The translations under genes were made by a program, and so were the position numbers. Below the pieces are notes generated by a model. It did not search any database, was not told the origin of the DNA, and worked only from the letters and a program-made list of their open reading frames with translations. Positions 34,460 through 35,068 of a stretch of DNA of 35,068 bases are shown in pieces. Every line of letters starts with the position of its first letter. Within the stretch, counting starts at the first letter, position 1. Source of the stretch: JBBQHM01 sp038323965 (lineage in GTDB: Bacteria > Verrucomicrobiota > Verrucomicrobiia > Chthoniobacterales > UBA10450); NCBI GenBank assembly GCA_038323965.1, contig JBBQHM010000014.1, forward strand, positions 1 through 35,068, read 5' to 3'.

Positions 34460-35068
34460 ATGGACGTCACTGAAATTCCACTCAAAGCCCCGCCGGTCAT
34501 GACGAGCGACGTGCGCGCAAATGACGTTGAGAACGTGGAGCGAGCATTGATCGATGCGTCGACCCGGGTGCCGGTGCTGGTGTTCTACACTTCGGCAATT
34601 GTGTGGCTGCTCCTCGGCACCCTCGTCGCTGCGCTGGTTTCGTTCAAAATGCACGCCCCGGATTGGCTGGCTAATTGCAGCTGGCTCACCTGGGGACGCG
34701 TTCGGCCCGCGCATACGAACATCATGGTCTACGGCTGGGGCTGCATGGTCGGAATGGGCACCGCGATCTGGCTGATGGCGCGCCTGTGCCGGGCCACGTT
34801 GCGTTACCCGTTGCTGCTTGTCGCTGGTGCGGCGCTTTGGAATCTCGGCGTTCTGATCGGAGTTGGATGCGTGCTGGGCGGAGAAAGCACTGGTTATCAA
34901 TGGATGGAGTTTCCTCCCTACGCCGCTCTCATTTTATTCATTGCCTACACCCTGATTATGTCGTGGGCGGTGATGATGTTCCGCTTCCGTCGCGGCGACC
35001 AGATTTACATCACGCAATGGTATCTGCTCGGCGCGTTCCTTTGGTTTCCATGGGTGTATGCCGCCGCG
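34460..35068 (+). CDS. ccoN: cbb3-type cytochrome c oxidase subunit I, 3' partial
   Basis: The first 203 codons; the frame runs off the right edge. About four TM helices are visible. GRVRPAHTNIMVYGWGC (residues 79-95) contains H85 in the position of the low-spin haem b ligand of CcoN. YITQWYLLGAFLWFPWVY further matches CcoN. As the high-affinity oxidase it reduces O2 to water and pumps protons. The Cu/high-spin haem ligands lie beyond the window. It starts 12 bp after the preceding gene, so it belongs to the act transcript. Confidence 0.92.
   Translation, partial: MDVTEIPLKAPPVMTSDVRANDVENVERALIDASTRVPVLVFYTSAIVWLLLGTLVAALVSFKMHAPDWLANCSWLTWGRVRPAHTNIMVYGWGCMVGMGTAIWLMARLCRATLRYPLLLVAGAALWNLGVLIGVGCVLGGESTGYQWMEFPPYAALILFIAYTLIMSWAVMMFRFRRGDQIYITQWYLLGAFLWFPWVYAAA

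Overview
The window looks like a chromosomal segment of a GC-rich, Gram-negative, aerobically respiring bacterium. The best guess is a soil-type Verrucomicrobiota (Spartobacteria/Chthoniobacter-like). This is inferred from gene content and protein character: an alternative complex III (act) operon joined to a cbb3 oxidase, lipoproteins, outer-membrane barrels, a DUF5670-like peptide and dispersed GTCATCCcGAGCG-type hairpin repeats. No rRNA, tRNA, CRISPR array, transposase or phage gene was found.

Region 1 (1-8.7 kb). A large TerB-like/FHA-like/ABCG half-transporter enters from the left edge. It is followed by an M24 peptidase, a YugP-type membrane zinc peptidase, an ECF sigma factor, a one-TM protein that is probably its anti-sigma factor, and an HtrA-like PDZ protein in which all three catalytic positions are substituted. 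A convergent CPBP membrane protease comes next. Four of these genes concern proteolysis or envelope stress.

Region 2 (8.7-16.8 kb). NAD-dependent DNA ligase (minus) is divergent from a sugar kinase-MurQ fusion for cell-wall MurNAc recycling. The fusion ends tail-to-tail, with overlapping stops, against a small lipoprotein gene. Two tiny membrane proteins follow, one of 48 aa. A strong hairpin terminator then marks the end of an intact HtrA/DegP gene, which lies downstream of a GT-C membrane glycosyltransferase.

Region 3 (16.8-25 kb). This holds lysine 2,3-aminomutase, an M23 peptidase and then a three-gene cassette on the plus strand: an outer-membrane beta-barrel, a collagen-like Gly-X-Thr protein with a BclA/C1q-like central domain, and a TMTC-like GT-C transferase with TPRs. 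I propose the cassette makes a glycosylated collagen-like surface protein. A PAS-domain remnant and an exported amidohydrolase (both minus) follow.

Region 4 (25-35 kb). A respiratory operon: actA (penta-haem cytochrome c), actB (TAT-type MopB/Fe-S fusion), actC (NrfD-like), actD (DUF3341), actE (mono-haem cytochrome c), actF (NrfD-like), a Pro/Ala-rich one-TM protein, and the 5' part of ccoN. Menaquinol would be oxidised by ACIII and electrons passed by cytochrome c to the cbb3-type oxidase. Two spacers interrupt this otherwise tightly coupled operon. The actA-actB spacer has a 22-nt perfect palindrome inside a 31-codon ORF that overlaps both neighbours. The actB-actC spacer of about 340 bp is filled with dispersed inverted repeats.
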